From contig NZ_JAFIQV010000023.1 of assembly GCF_017356015.1 (NCBI RefSeq), positions 46,823 through 110,822 of the forward strand: a DNA stretch of 64,000 nt, given 5' to 3'. Under the pieces are notes generated by a model. It ran no database searches and was not told where the DNA came from. It saw only the letters and a program-made list of their open reading frames with translations. Position numbers and translations under genes: made by a program. Positions 34,745 through 42,678 of this stretch are shown piece after piece. Positions within the stretch are counted from its first letter, which is position 1; every line of letters starts with the position of its first letter. The stretch is from Azospirillum sp. SYSU D00513 (lineage in GTDB: Bacteria; Pseudomonadota; Alphaproteobacteria; Azospirillales; Azospirillaceae).

Positions 34745-35908
34745 ATGGAGCCGGCCTTTACCCTGGGCCTCGAGGAAGAGTACCTGCTGGTGGACCGGGG
34801 CACCCGCGACCTGGTGCACAGCCCGCCCGAGGAGATGCTGAAGGCCTGCCAGGACCAGGCGCCCGACCGCATCCATCCGGAATTCCTGCGCTGCCAGATT
34901 GAGGTCGGCACGCCCGTCTGCGCCGACATCCAGGAGGCGCGGACGCAGCTCGCCTCGCTGCGCGCCATCGTGGCGGGGGTGGCGGACCAGTATGGGCTGG
35001 CGCCCATCGCCGCCTCCACCCATCCCTTCGCCGCCTGGGAGCCGCAGAAACACACCAACCGCGACCGCTACAACATGATGGCGCGGGACATCGGCGCGCC
35101 GGCCCGCCGCCTGATGATCTGCGGCATGCACGTGCATGTGGGGATCGAGGACGACGACCTGCGCATCGACCTGATGAACCAGGCGCGCTATTTCCTGCCG
35201 CACCTTCTGGCGCTCTCCACCTCCTCCCCCTTCTGGCGGGGGCGCGACATGGAGCGCAAGAGCTACCGCCTGTCGGTCTGGAACGAGCTGCCGCGCACCG
35301 GCATGCCGGAGGAGTTCCGCAGCCACGGCGAGTATCTCCAGCATGTGAACATCCTGGTGCAGGCGGGCATCATCGAGGATTCCTCGAAGCTCTGGTGGGA
35401 CATCCGCCCCTCCTGCCGCTTCCCGACCTTGGAGATGCGCATCACCGACATCTGCACCCGGCTGGAGGATGCGGTGACGGTCGCGGCCTTCTACCGGTGC
35501 CTGCTGCGGATGCTGTGGCGGCTGCGCGCGCGCAACGTCACCTGGCGCGCCTACAAGAACCTGCTGATCGAGGAGAACCGCTGGCGTGCCCAGCGCTACG
35601 GGCTGGACGACGGGCTGGTCGATTACGGGCGCGGCCGCATCGTGCCCTATCCCGAGCTGCTGGACGAGCTGCTGGAGCTGACCCGCGAGGACGCGGAGCA
35701 TTTCGGCTGCGTCGCGGAGCTGGAGAACGCCCGCGCCATCCTGGCCCGCGGCACCAGCGCCCACCATCAGGTCGCCGTCTACCGGAAGGCCCTGGAGCAG
35801 GGGGCGGCCGAGGGCGAGGCGCTGTCCAGGGTCGTGGACTGGCTGATCGGCGAAACGATGGTCGGCGTCCGCGACGCGGCGGCGGAGGTGCCGTCCGCTT
35901 CCGCTTGA
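34745..35908 (+). CDS. Carboxylate-amine ligase, YbdK/GCS2 family
   Basis: 387 residues. The GCS2-type glutamate-cysteine ligase fold is shown by FTLGLEEEYLLVD, the QIEVGTP strand, the MHVHVGIED motif and SSPFWRGRDM. E. coli YbdK has only weak glutamate-cysteine ligase activity, and the true substrate of this subgroup is not established. An ATP-dependent amide-forming role is a family inference. It sits 4 bases behind the amidohydrolase, so the two are cotranscribed. Confidence 0.9.
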   Translation: MEPAFTLGLEEEYLLVDRGTRDLVHSPPEEMLKACQDQAPDRIHPEFLRCQIEVGTPVCADIQEARTQLASLRAIVAGVADQYGLAPIAASTHPFAAWEPQKHTNRDRYNMMARDIGAPARRLMICGMHVHVGIEDDDLRIDLMNQARYFLPHLLALSTSSPFWRGRDMERKSYRLSVWNELPRTGMPEEFRSHGEYLQHVNILVQAGIIEDSSKLWWDIRPSCRFPTLEMRITDICTRLEDAVTVAAFYRCLLRMLWRLRARNVTWRAYKNLLIEENRWRAQRYGLDDGLVDYGRGRIVPYPELLDELLELTREDAEHFGCVAELENARAILARGTSAHHQVAVYRKALEQGAAEGEALSRVVDWLIGETMVGVRDAAAEVPSASA

Positions 35909-36042
35909 CGCTGCCCGCCGCGGTCCTTAACCTCCCGTTCATCAGCTCGGACGGGTTGAACAGGGCAGGCAAGAACAGCGTCCGACTCCGCCGTGCGGAA
36001 GGCACCGGCGGAATGGACGCGGAAAAACACGCCGAAAACACC

Positions 36043-36077
36043 GGGGGCCGCTTTCACGGAAGCGGCCCCCATCCTAT
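36043..36077 (+). terminator. Hairpin terminator downstream of the YbdK gene
   Basis: GGGGGCCGCTT pairs with AAGCGGCCCCC (36060-36070) and is followed by ATCCTATTTG. It lies 135 bases after the stop codon. Confidence 0.65.
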
Positions 36078-36163
36078 TTGGAAACGCCCGAGGTGGCGTC
36101 CGGGCAGCCCGCCCCGCATCCCGTCACCCCCACCGCAACCCCTCGCCGCATCAGAGAGTTCCC

Positions 36164-36394
36164 ATGGCCCGCAAGAGCAAGAAAACATCCGAAAGCGAAT
36201 TCGTCCTGTTCGACGTCCTCTACCAGGACGGCGCCCAGACCTCCAACCGCCGGGTTCCCCGTGCCATTCTCGAAGGGCTGGACGGCGACGAACCGGCCCG
36301 CGGCGTCATAGAGGAGCAGGACCGCAAGATCGCCGAGATGTCGGGCAACCCGCGCGGCCCGATCAAGACGATCACCCGCTCGCCCAACCAGTGA
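36164..36394 (+). CDS. Hypothetical protein, 76 aa
   Basis: ATG 36164. A basic start (Ala-Arg-Lys-Ser-Lys-Lys) is followed by a strand-like segment (Glu-Phe-Val-Leu-Phe-Asp-Val-Leu-Tyr), Arg-Val-Pro and a polar tail ending Thr-Arg-Ser-Pro-Asn-Gln. Codon bias agrees with the genome. No family is recognised. The gene is flanked by terminators on both sides and is a separate unit. Confidence 0.65.
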   Translation: MARKSKKTSESEFVLFDVLYQDGAQTSNRRVPRAILEGLDGDEPARGVIEEQDRKIAEMSGNPRGPIKTITRSPNQ

Positions 36395-36437
36395 CGGCAC
36401 TGCCGGTCGCATTCCTCCCCGGAGCGACGAACCGCAA

Positions 36438-36473
36438 AAACAAAAAAGGCGCCCCGGATGTCCAGGGCGCCTT
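36438..36473 (-). terminator. Strong terminator of hsp20
   Basis: AAGGCGCCC/GGGCGCCTT stem with a 10-base loop. On the minus strand it runs straight into TTTTTTG and a second T cluster. Plus-strand use for the 76-residue gene is possible but weaker. Confidence 0.85.
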
Positions 36474-36510
36474 CTTGCTGTTCAGGCCTGGTGAGCCGGT
36501 TTGACCGGGA

Positions 36511-36972
36511 TCAGGCGGCCTGATGGGTGATGGCCGGCTGGTCGTTGGCGCCGGTCGCGATCTGAATGGTGCGGGGCTTCATCGCCTCGGGTACCTCGCG
36601 CACCATTTCGACGTGCAGGAGGCCATTCAGAAGATTGGCGCTCGTCACCTTGATGTAGTCGGCAAGCTGGAAGCGGCGCTCGAAAGCGCGGCCGGCGATA
36701 CCCCGGTAGAGGAATTGGCCGGCCTCCTCCTCCTTCTTAGCTTTAGCCTTGACCAGCAGCGAGTTCTGCTGGGCGGTGATCTCCAGGTCTTCCGGACCGA
36801 AGCCGGCGACGGCCATGGTGATCCGGTAGTGGTCCTCACCCAGCTTCTCGATGTTGTAGGGCGGGTAGGAGGCGGGCGCGTCGTCGCCGGTCATCGCGGT
36901 CTCCAGGAGACGCGAGAGGCGGTCGTACCCGATGGTCGAACGGAACAGGGGCGAAAGGTCGTAGCTACGCAT
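36511..36972 (-). CDS. Small heat shock protein Hsp20, IbpA type
   Basis: 153 residues. The N-terminal arm starts Met-Arg-Ser-Tyr-Asp-Leu-Ser-Pro-Leu-Phe-Arg and contains the conserved Pro-Pro-Tyr-Asn-Ile-Glu. The alpha-crystallin domain (about 40-130) carries the Ala-Asn-Leu-Leu-Asn-Gly-Leu-Leu motif. These chaperones hold unfolding proteins without ATP for later refolding by DnaK. GGAGG lies seven bases before ATG 36972 and is buried in a hairpin. A promoter with RpoH-like boxes at 37080-37107 and a ROSE-like leader indicate control at both transcription and translation by temperature. Confidence 0.93.
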   Translation of the reverse strand: MRSYDLSPLFRSTIGYDRLSRLLETAMTGDDAPASYPPYNIEKLGEDHYRITMAVAGFGPEDLEITAQQNSLLVKAKAKKEEEAGQFLYRGIAGRAFERRFQLADYIKVTSANLLNGLLHVEMVREVPEAMKPRTIQIATGANDQPAITHQAA

Positions 36973-37073
36973 GACTTATCCTCCGACAGAGCGATAGTGC
37001 GGTCCGGGATCACGGATACCGTCGATCCCCGGCTTTGCAGATCCGGCCGACCCCTGATGGGCATCGTCCGGTG
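36973..37073 (-). promoter_or_regulatory. ROSE-like RNA thermometer in the hsp20 leader
   Basis: In the RNA, AUCGCUCU pairs with the Shine-Dalgarno GGAGGAU across a 3-base loop (36978-36995). One G is left bulged within UCGCU. This matches the U(U/C)GCU anti-Shine-Dalgarno element of ROSE thermometers, in which a bulged G is the key feature. A second stem-loop upstream (37006-37029, GGGAUC/GAUCCC with an inner ACGG/CCGU stem) completes a multi-hairpin leader of about 100 bases, the usual ROSE size. Confidence 0.72.
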
Positions 37074-37079
37074 GCCTAG

Positions 37080-37107
37080 AGATAGGTAGGCCGAAATCGC
37101 CGTCAAG
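37080..37107 (-). promoter_or_regulatory. hsp20 promoter, RpoH-like
   Basis: On the minus strand CTTGAC (37102-37107) and CTATCT (37080-37085) are 16 bases apart, resembling the alphaproteobacterial sigma-32 consensus (CTTG... CTAT). The boxes also allow sigma-70 recognition. The predicted start, near 37073, gives the 100-base thermometer leader. Confidence 0.65.
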
Positions 37108-37204
37108 AGGGTGCCGTGCGCGTCCGCCGCCCTAACTTACGCATTGTTAATCAGTTGCGGCGAGGGTCGGTCATGGGCCATCCAGCCGCGGGAGGAACAC
37201 GGCC

Positions 37205-37618
37205 GTGCTTGGATCTGCCACCTTCTTCAACGGACCTTACGACGAGACGATGGCGCTGCTCGTCGAGGCGCGCAACTACATCGCCTATCACGAGGCCTAC
37301 GACCAGAAGGATCTGCCGCCGCACGTCCGGCTCCAGATATCCTACGAATCGATGCGGGTGACGAGCCGGCTGACCCAGGTCATGGCCTGGCTGCTCGCCC
37401 AGAAGGCCGTGCACGCCGGCGAGATCTCGCGCGAGCAGGGCGCCAGCGAGGAGTTCGCCCTGTCGGGCGGCGACATCTGCACCGACCCGTCGGGCGCCGA
37501 CAACGAACAGCTGCCCTCGGGTCTGCGCAGCCTGCTGGAACGCAGCCACCGGCTCTACATGCGCGTCGCCCGCCTGGACGAGCGGGTGCGTATGGAGGTC
37601 CTGCGCGAGGCCGTGTGA
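37205..37618 (+). CDS. RcdA-family protein (DUF1465)
   Basis: 137 residues, the family length. The central segment Glu-Ser-Met-Arg-Val-Thr-Ser-Arg-Leu-Thr-Gln and Trp-Leu-Leu-Ala-Gln-Lys-Ala-Val matches DUF1465, whose Caulobacter member RcdA is an adaptor in ClpXP degradation of the cell-cycle regulator CtrA. A C-terminal Leu-Glu-Arg-Ser-His-Arg-Leu-Tyr helix completes the bundle. It should act in the cytosol; an actual CtrA role here is inference. Start GTG 37205 has GGAGG nine bases upstream. It converges on rpmE. Confidence 0.87.
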   Translation: MLGSATFFNGPYDETMALLVEARNYIAYHEAYDQKDLPPHVRLQISYESMRVTSRLTQVMAWLLAQKAVHAGEISREQGASEEFALSGGDICTDPSGADNEQLPSGLRSLLERSHRLYMRVARLDERVRMEVLREAV

Positions 37619-37657
37619 CGCGGCCCTGCCGGGACGGCGCGGAAGCAAGACGCGCGA

Positions 37658-37701
37658 AAACGAAAAGGGGCGCCCGGATGGCCGGGCGCCCCTTTTCGTT
37701 T
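37658..37701. terminator. Bidirectional terminator between rcdA and rpmE
   Basis: CGAAAAGGGGCGCCCGG (37661-37677) pairs perfectly with 37682-37698 around a 4-base loop, with A-rich and T-rich flanks on the two sides. It can end both converging genes. Confidence 0.9.
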
Positions 37702-37715
37702 CGAAGCCGAGACGC

Positions 37716-37940
37716 TTACTTCTTCAGGCCGAAGTTCGCGAAGCGCTTGTTGAACTTGGCGATCTGCCCGCCAGTGTCCAGCAGCTTCTGCACGCCGGTC
37801 CAAGCCGGGTGGGACTTCGGATCGATGTCGAGGCGCAGCGTGTCACCCGGCTTCCCCATCGTGGAGCGGGTCGTGAACGAGGTGCCGTCGGTCATAACGA
37901 CGTTGATCTCGTGGTAGGCGGGGTGAATGTCAGTCTTCAT
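37716..37940 (-). CDS. rpmE: 50S ribosomal protein L31
   Basis: 74 residues from ATG 37940. The [10 protein letters not shown] start, SHPAWTG and the Lys-Phe-Asn-Lys-Arg-Phe end match L31. It lacks the four zinc-binding Cys, as is common in alphaproteobacteria. L31 joins the 50S central protuberance and bridges the subunits. Confidence 0.96.
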   Translation of the reverse strand: MKTDIHPAYHEINVVMTDGTSFTTRSTMGKPGDTLRLDIDPKSHPAWTGVQKLLDTGGQIAKFNKRFANFGLKK

Positions 37941-38100
37941 GGCCGGGGTTCCTGCTATGCGAGCGGCGTCTATACCAAAGGGCGCCCTCCGATGCAACCC
38001 GCTTCCCCGTGCCGGACCGATAAAGCTGCGGAACGGGGAGCGGGCCGGCGGGCGCCGGGCGATCAGGGCGCCATGGGATCAATGTGCGGGCAAGCGGCGA

Positions 38101-39408
38101 TCAGACATGGTCCGACAGGATCGCCTCGGCGTCGCCACCGGTGCCGCGTCCCGGAAGGATGGCATTCAGCACCACGCCCAGCACCGCCGCCAGCGCCATG
38201 GACGACACGACGAAGCCGCCGTCGCCGAACTTCAGCGTGGCGCCGCCGATGCCGATGACCAGGATGGTGGAGGAGATCAGCAGGTTGCGCTTGTCGCCCA
38301 GATCCACCTTGCCCTCGATCAGCGTGCGGATGCCCGAGGAGGCGATCACGCCGAACAGGGCGATGGACACGCCCCCCATGACGGAGGTCGGGATGGTGGA
38401 CAGGAAGGCCGACAGCTTGCCCACAAATCCCAGGATCACGGCCAGCGTCGCCGCGCCGCCGATCACCCACACGCTGAAGACGCGGGTGACGGCCAGCACG
38501 CCGATGTTCTCGCCGTAGGTCGTCGCCGGCGGGCCGCCCAGCGCCCCGGCCACCATGGTGGCGACGCCGTCGCCGAAGATCGAGCGGTGCAGGCCCGGAT
38601 CGGCGATGAAGTTGCGGCCGACCACGCGGCTCAGCACGATCTGCCCGCCAATGTGCTCGGCGATGGTGACGAGCGCCACCGGTGCCACCAGCAGGATCAT
38701 GGCCAGGGCCGACGCGCCCTCCTTCATGCCCGAGAAGAGCAGGTGGAAATCCGGCATGCGGAACAGCGGGGCCGCGGCGACGGCGGAGAAGTCCACCATG
38801 CCGGCGAGCGCCGCGATGACGTAACCGGTCAGGATGCCCAGCAGGATCGGCACCACCGTGAAGAAGCCGCGCAGCACGATGGAATAGAGGAAGATGCTGC
38901 CCAGCGTCAGCAGGGCGACGATGAAATGCGGCAGGCTGTATTCGCCGCCGCCAGCCGTGTTCTGCGCCATGCCCACGGCGACCGAGGCGAGGCCGAGCCC
39001 GATCACCACGATCACCGGCCCGACCACGATGGGCGGCAGGATGCGCAGCAGCCACCGCACGCCGAAGGCGCGGATGAGCAGCGCCACCGCGACATAGACC
39101 GCACCCGCGGCGCAGGCCCCGATCAGCGCGCCGCCGACGCCGCCGATCTGGGTGGCGGTGACGATGGGACCGATGAAGGCGAAGGAGGAGCCGAGATAGG
39201 CGGGCAGCCGCCACTTGGTGAAGGCCAGGTAGATCAGCGTGCCGAGCCCGCTGGTGACCAGCGCCACCGACGGGTCGAGCCCGGTGAGGATCGGCACCAG
39301 CACATTGGCGCCGAACATGGCGAAGAGATGCTGAAGGCTGAGCAGAAGGAACGTCCCGGGCGGCGGACGTTCGTGGACGTCCAGCACCCGGTCGCTTGGC
39401 GGCGTCAT
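38101..39408 (-). CDS. NCS2-family uracil/xanthine permease
   Basis: 435 residues with about 12-14 hydrophobic segments. The N-terminus (LQHLFAMFGANVLVPILTGLDPSVAL) is typical of the UraA branch. The motif region around residues 230-240 (AEHIGGQI) contains the substrate-binding Glu/His, and TTYGENIGVLAVTRVFS gives the second binding Glu. It should import uracil with protons; xanthine or uric acid cannot be excluded from sequence. The gene stands alone, downstream of the aldo/keto reductase on the same strand with a gap of about 100. Confidence 0.93.
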   Translation of the reverse strand: MTPPSDRVLDVHERPPPGTFLLLSLQHLFAMFGANVLVPILTGLDPSVALVTSGLGTLIYLAFTKWRLPAYLGSSFAFIGPIVTATQIGGVGGALIGACAAGAVYVAVALLIRAFGVRWLLRILPPIVVGPVIVVIGLGLASVAVGMAQNTAGGGEYSLPHFIVALLTLGSIFLYSIVLRGFFTVVPILLGILTGYVIAALAGMVDFSAVAAAPLFRMPDFHLLFSGMKEGASALAMILLVAPVALVTIAEHIGGQIVLSRVVGRNFIADPGLHRSIFGDGVATMVAGALGGPPATTYGENIGVLAVTRVFSVWVIGGAATLAVILGFVGKLSAFLSTIPTSVMGGVSIALFGVIASSGIRTLIEGKVDLGDKRNLLISSTILVIGIGGATLKFGDGGFVVSSMALAAVLGVVLNAILPGRGTGGDAEAILSDHV

Positions 39409-39509
39409 GAAAGGGGTTCCCGTGGCGATTATGGTTCGGGGCGGAGGGGTAGCGCAGCCGGGGCCGGGCGGTCAAACGCTCCGGCCCCGCCCCTCGACCT
39501 CTCGGCCCA

Positions 39510-40550
39510 TCAACCGGCTTCGGCCGTGGAGGAGTTCCGCCACAGGTTGATTTCGCCGTCCACCGCGAAGCGGTCGATCTCCGCCAGCTCCTCCGGCGAG
39601 AAGGCGGTGTTCTGGAGCGCGTCGAGCGAGTTGTCGAGCTGCTCCACGTTGCGGGCGCCGATCAGGGCGGAGGTGATGCGCGGGTCGCGTAGCACCCAGG
39701 CGATGGCCATCTGCGCCAGCGTCTGGCCGCGGCGCTGGGCGATCTCGTTCAGCGCCCGCACCCGGTCCAGGTTTTCCTGTGACAGGAAATTCGCCCGCAG
39801 CGACCCGCCCTTGGCGGCGCGGGCGTCGGCCGGCTGGCCGTTCAGGTATTTGGTGGTCAGCAGCCCCTGGGCCAGCGGCGAGAAGGCGATGCAGCCGATG
39901 CCCAGATCCTCCAGCGTGTCGAGCAGCCCGCCCTCGACCCAGCGGTTCAGCATGGAATAGGAGGGCTGATGGATCAGGCAGGGGGTGCCGAGATCCTTCA
40001 GGATCGCCGAGGCCCGGCGCGTCATCTCCGGCGAGTAGGAGGAGATGCCGACATAGAGCGCCTTGCCCTGCCGCACCGCGTGGTCGAGCGCGCCCATCGT
40101 CTCTTCCAGCGGCGTGTTCGGATCGACGCGGTGGGAATAGAAGATGTCCACATACTCGAGCCCCATGCGCTTGAGGCTCTGGTCCAGGCTGGCCGTCAGG
40201 TACTTGCGCGAACCCCAGCTGCCGTAGGGGCCGGGCCACATGTCGTAGCCGGCCTTGGTCGAGATGACCAGTTCGTCCCGGTGCGCGCGGAAATCGGCCG
40301 CCATCACGCGCCCGAAATTCTCCTCCGCCGAGCCCGGAGGCGGGCCGTAGTTGTTGGCGAGGTCGAAATGGGTGACGCCCCGGTCGAAGGCCCGGCGCAG
40401 CACGGCGCGGCCCGTCTCGAACACGTCGGTCGCGCCGAAATTCTGCCAGAGCCCCAGCGAGATGGCCGGCAGGTCGAGCCCGCTCCGCCCGGAACGGCGG
40501 TAGCTCATCTTCTCGTAGCGGGACGCGTCGGGGCGGTAGGTCGACTGCAT
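39510..40550 (-). CDS. gpr: Aldo/keto reductase, L-glyceraldehyde 3-phosphate reductase type
   Basis: 346 residues, same length as E. coli YghZ/Gpr. The N-terminal Tyr-Arg-Arg-Ser-Gly-Arg-Ser-Gly-Leu, the catalytic set (Asp in FDLANNYG with its Tyr, Lys in STKAGYDMWPGPYG, His in YSHRVD) and the NADPH motif region GARNVEQL match this subfamily closely. It reduces aldehydes, including L-glyceraldehyde 3-phosphate and methylglyoxal. It is divergent from the dioxygenase operon. Confidence 0.9.
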   Translation of the reverse strand: MQSTYRPDASRYEKMSYRRSGRSGLDLPAISLGLWQNFGATDVFETGRAVLRRAFDRGVTHFDLANNYGPPPGSAEENFGRVMAADFRAHRDELVISTKAGYDMWPGPYGSWGSRKYLTASLDQSLKRMGLEYVDIFYSHRVDPNTPLEETMGALDHAVRQGKALYVGISSYSPEMTRRASAILKDLGTPCLIHQPSYSMLNRWVEGGLLDTLEDLGIGCIAFSPLAQGLLTTKYLNGQPADARAAKGGSLRANFLSQENLDRVRALNEIAQRRGQTLAQMAIAWVLRDPRITSALIGARNVEQLDNSLDALQNTAFSPEELAEIDRFAVDGEINLWRNSSTAEAG

Positions 40551-40840
40551 GGGCTTCTCCTGCTTCTCGTTTCGCCGGGGTGCCGGTGTTCGGAACTCTG
40601 ATATATCAGAATGCCGACATTCGGCGACGCGGAAAACCGGAGGGCGGCCATGCGCGGCGGGGTGGGAGCGGCGCGTCAGGCTTCATGAACGACGAACCGG
40701 GCGCGAGACGGCGATGGCAGACGAAGAGGAACTATCCCTATTCGCTGAGCCGGTTCGGGTAAATATGACCGGCCCGGCGTCCGGTTATATGCGGCTGCAT
40801 GACTTGTCTTCCCGCAGGGCGGTCGGACAAGAATGACGCC
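40551..40840. other. Divergent regulatory region between gpr and dioxygenase genes
   Basis: 290 bases without a gene. It holds the 14-bp palindrome at 40597-40610 and a locally A+T-rich part from 40740 to 40800, probably including promoters for both sides. No regulator gene lies next to it. Confidence 0.5.
40597..40610. promoter_or_regulatory. 14-bp perfect palindrome, candidate operator
   Basis: TCTGATATATCAGA is fully self-complementary and lies 46 bases upstream of gpr, flanked by similar CGG/CCG half-sites. It could bind a dimeric repressor shared by the divergent genes. Confidence 0.5.
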
Positions 40841-42142
40841 ATGACCACACCGAACGACCTCCCCCTCCAGGATCTCGTGCACCACGACAAGGTGCATCGG
40901 TCCGTCTACACCGACCCTCACATCTTCGACCTGGAGATGGAGCGGATCTTCGGCCGCGCCTGGATCTATGTCGGGCACGAGAGCCAGATCCCGGAGCCCG
41001 GCGACTATCACGAGGCGCTGCTGGGCCAGCAGTCGGTGCTGATGGTGCGGGCGAGTGACGGGCGGGTGCATGTCCTGTTCAACCGCTGCCCGCACAAGGG
41101 GGCCAAGCTGGCGACGTTGCCCTGCGGCAAGCTGGGCAAGGTGATCCGCTGCCCCTTCCATGGCTGGAACTTCGCGCATGACGGGCGGCTCGCCTCGGTC
41201 CCCGTGCGCAAGGGGTACGAGGGAACGGCCTTCGACGAATCCGACCCGGACTTCTCGATCCGCCGCGTTCCGCGCACCGGCTCCTACCGGGGCTTCGTCT
41301 TCGCCAGCTTGGCCGAGGACGGGCCGGACCTTGAGACCTTCCTGGGCGGCATCCGAACCTCGCTGGACAACTTCTGCGACCGCGCGCCCGACGGCGAGGT
41401 GGAGGTGGCGGGGGGCGTGTTCCGGGTCTGGCAGAATTCCAACTGGAAGATCTTCCTGGAGAACCTGAACGACACTTCCCACCCGATGGTCACCCACGAA
41501 TCGGCCATCAACGCCGCGCGCGACGGGCATTCCGACGCCGAGGGCGGCATGCCCTTCCGGCTGCACATCATCGCCGGCAACGGCGAACCCTACGTCTTCT
41601 GGGACGAGCTGGAGATGGTCGCCTTCGACCGTGGCCACAGCTACATGGGGGCGATCTTCACTCCGCCGAAGGACCCCGTCTCGCTCGCCCACATCGCGGC
41701 GCTGGAGGCCGTGCACGGGCCGGAGAAGACTCGCGAGATCCTGTCCGTCCAGCGCCACAACTCCGTCATCTACCCGAGCTGCTCGCCCCATTCCTCCTTC
41801 CAGCAGCTCCGCGTCATCCGCCCGGTGGCGGTGGACCGCACCCTGGTCGAGATCTACACCTTCCGCCTGAAGGGCGCGCCGCCGGAGGTCTTCCAGCGGG
41901 CCGTGGTCTACGCCAACGTCGTCAACTCCCCGTCCTCAAACGTCATGCCGGACGACATCGAGGTCTATGCCCGCTGCCAGGAGGGGCTGAAGGGCGACGG
42001 CGGCGACTGGGTCAGCCTGCACCGCGACGCCGGGCGCGACCGGTTCGAGGACGGCCGTTACGTGGCGAACGGGCTCAGCGAGCTGCCGATGCGCAACCAG
42101 TACCGCGCCTGGGCGCGCTACATGTCCGGGGAGGACGCGTGA
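40841..42142 (+). CDS. Aromatic ring-hydroxylating dioxygenase, alpha subunit
   Basis: 433 residues from ATG 40841. The Rieske [2Fe-2S] domain has Cys83-x-His85 (RCPHKG) and Cys104-x2-His107 (RCPFHGW). The catalytic domain has Asp211, His214 and His219 in ENLNDTSHPMVTH, the mononuclear iron site and bridging Asp. It would place two hydroxyls on an aromatic ring with a small beta subunit. Length and context match benzoate/salicylate-type enzymes, but the substrate cannot be read. The ferredoxin and reductase are missing from this operon. The beta subunit overlaps the stop by one base. Confidence 0.92.
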   Translation: MTTPNDLPLQDLVHHDKVHRSVYTDPHIFDLEMERIFGRAWIYVGHESQIPEPGDYHEALLGQQSVLMVRASDGRVHVLFNRCPHKGAKLATLPCGKLGKVIRCPFHGWNFAHDGRLASVPVRKGYEGTAFDESDPDFSIRRVPRTGSYRGFVFASLAEDGPDLETFLGGIRTSLDNFCDRAPDGEVEVAGGVFRVWQNSNWKIFLENLNDTSHPMVTHESAINAARDGHSDAEGGMPFRLHIIAGNGEPYVFWDELEMVAFDRGHSYMGAIFTPPKDPVSLAHIAALEAVHGPEKTREILSVQRHNSVIYPSCSPHSSFQQLRVIRPVAVDRTLVEIYTFRLKGAPPEVFQRAVVYANVVNSPSSNVMPDDIEVYARCQEGLKGDGGDWVSLHRDAGRDRFEDGRYVANGLSELPMRNQYRAWARYMSGEDA

Positions 42143-42678
42143 TGGGCGCCGGCGCACAGAACGGGCAGGGCGGGTTGCCGGACATCCGGTCGATCGAGCG
42201 GTTCCTGTACCGGGAGGCGCGGCTGCTGGACGAGCGGCGCTGGTCGGAGTGGCTGGCCCTCTTCGCGGAGGATGGCGTCTATTGGGCGCCGCTGACCCAC
42301 GACCAGCCGGACTGGATCGACCACGCCTCCCTCTTCCATGAGGACGCGCTGATGCGCCAGGTGCGCGCCCGCCGGCTGGAGGAAAAGCGCGCATGGTCCC
42401 AGCAGCCGCCCACCCACACGGCGCGGATCGTCGGCAACGTCCATTTCGACGAGGAGGCGCGGTGGCCAGGGCCAGGGCCAGGGCAGGGACCGGAGCCGCG
42501 CATCGTGGTCCGCTCGACCTTCCACGTGATGGAATGGCGGCACGACACCAAGCGGCTGCTCGGCGGCTTCTACACCTACCATCTCCTGCCGGAAGGCGAG
42601 AGCTTCCGCATCGCGCTGAAGCGAGTGGACCTGATCGACCGCGAGGGCGCCCACGAGATGCTGGAGGTCTTCCTGTGA
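42142..42678 (+). CDS. Aromatic ring-hydroxylating dioxygenase, beta subunit
   Basis: 178 residues of the SnoaL/NTF2-like fold (EARLLDERRWSEWLALFAEDGVYWAP is the family start). Beta subunits have no cofactor and hold the alpha3-beta3 hexamer together. The ATG overlaps the alpha-subunit stop (TGATG), so translation is coupled. A tandem GGCCAG repeat (42464-42487) encodes an extra Pro-Gly run in the middle loop, which looks recent. Confidence 0.9.
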   Translation: MGAGAQNGQGGLPDIRSIERFLYREARLLDERRWSEWLALFAEDGVYWAPLTHDQPDWIDHASLFHEDALMRQVRARRLEEKRAWSQQPPTHTARIVGNVHFDEEARWPGPGPGQGPEPRIVVRSTFHVMEWRHDTKRLLGGFYTYHLLPEGESFRIALKRVDLIDREGAHEMLEVFL

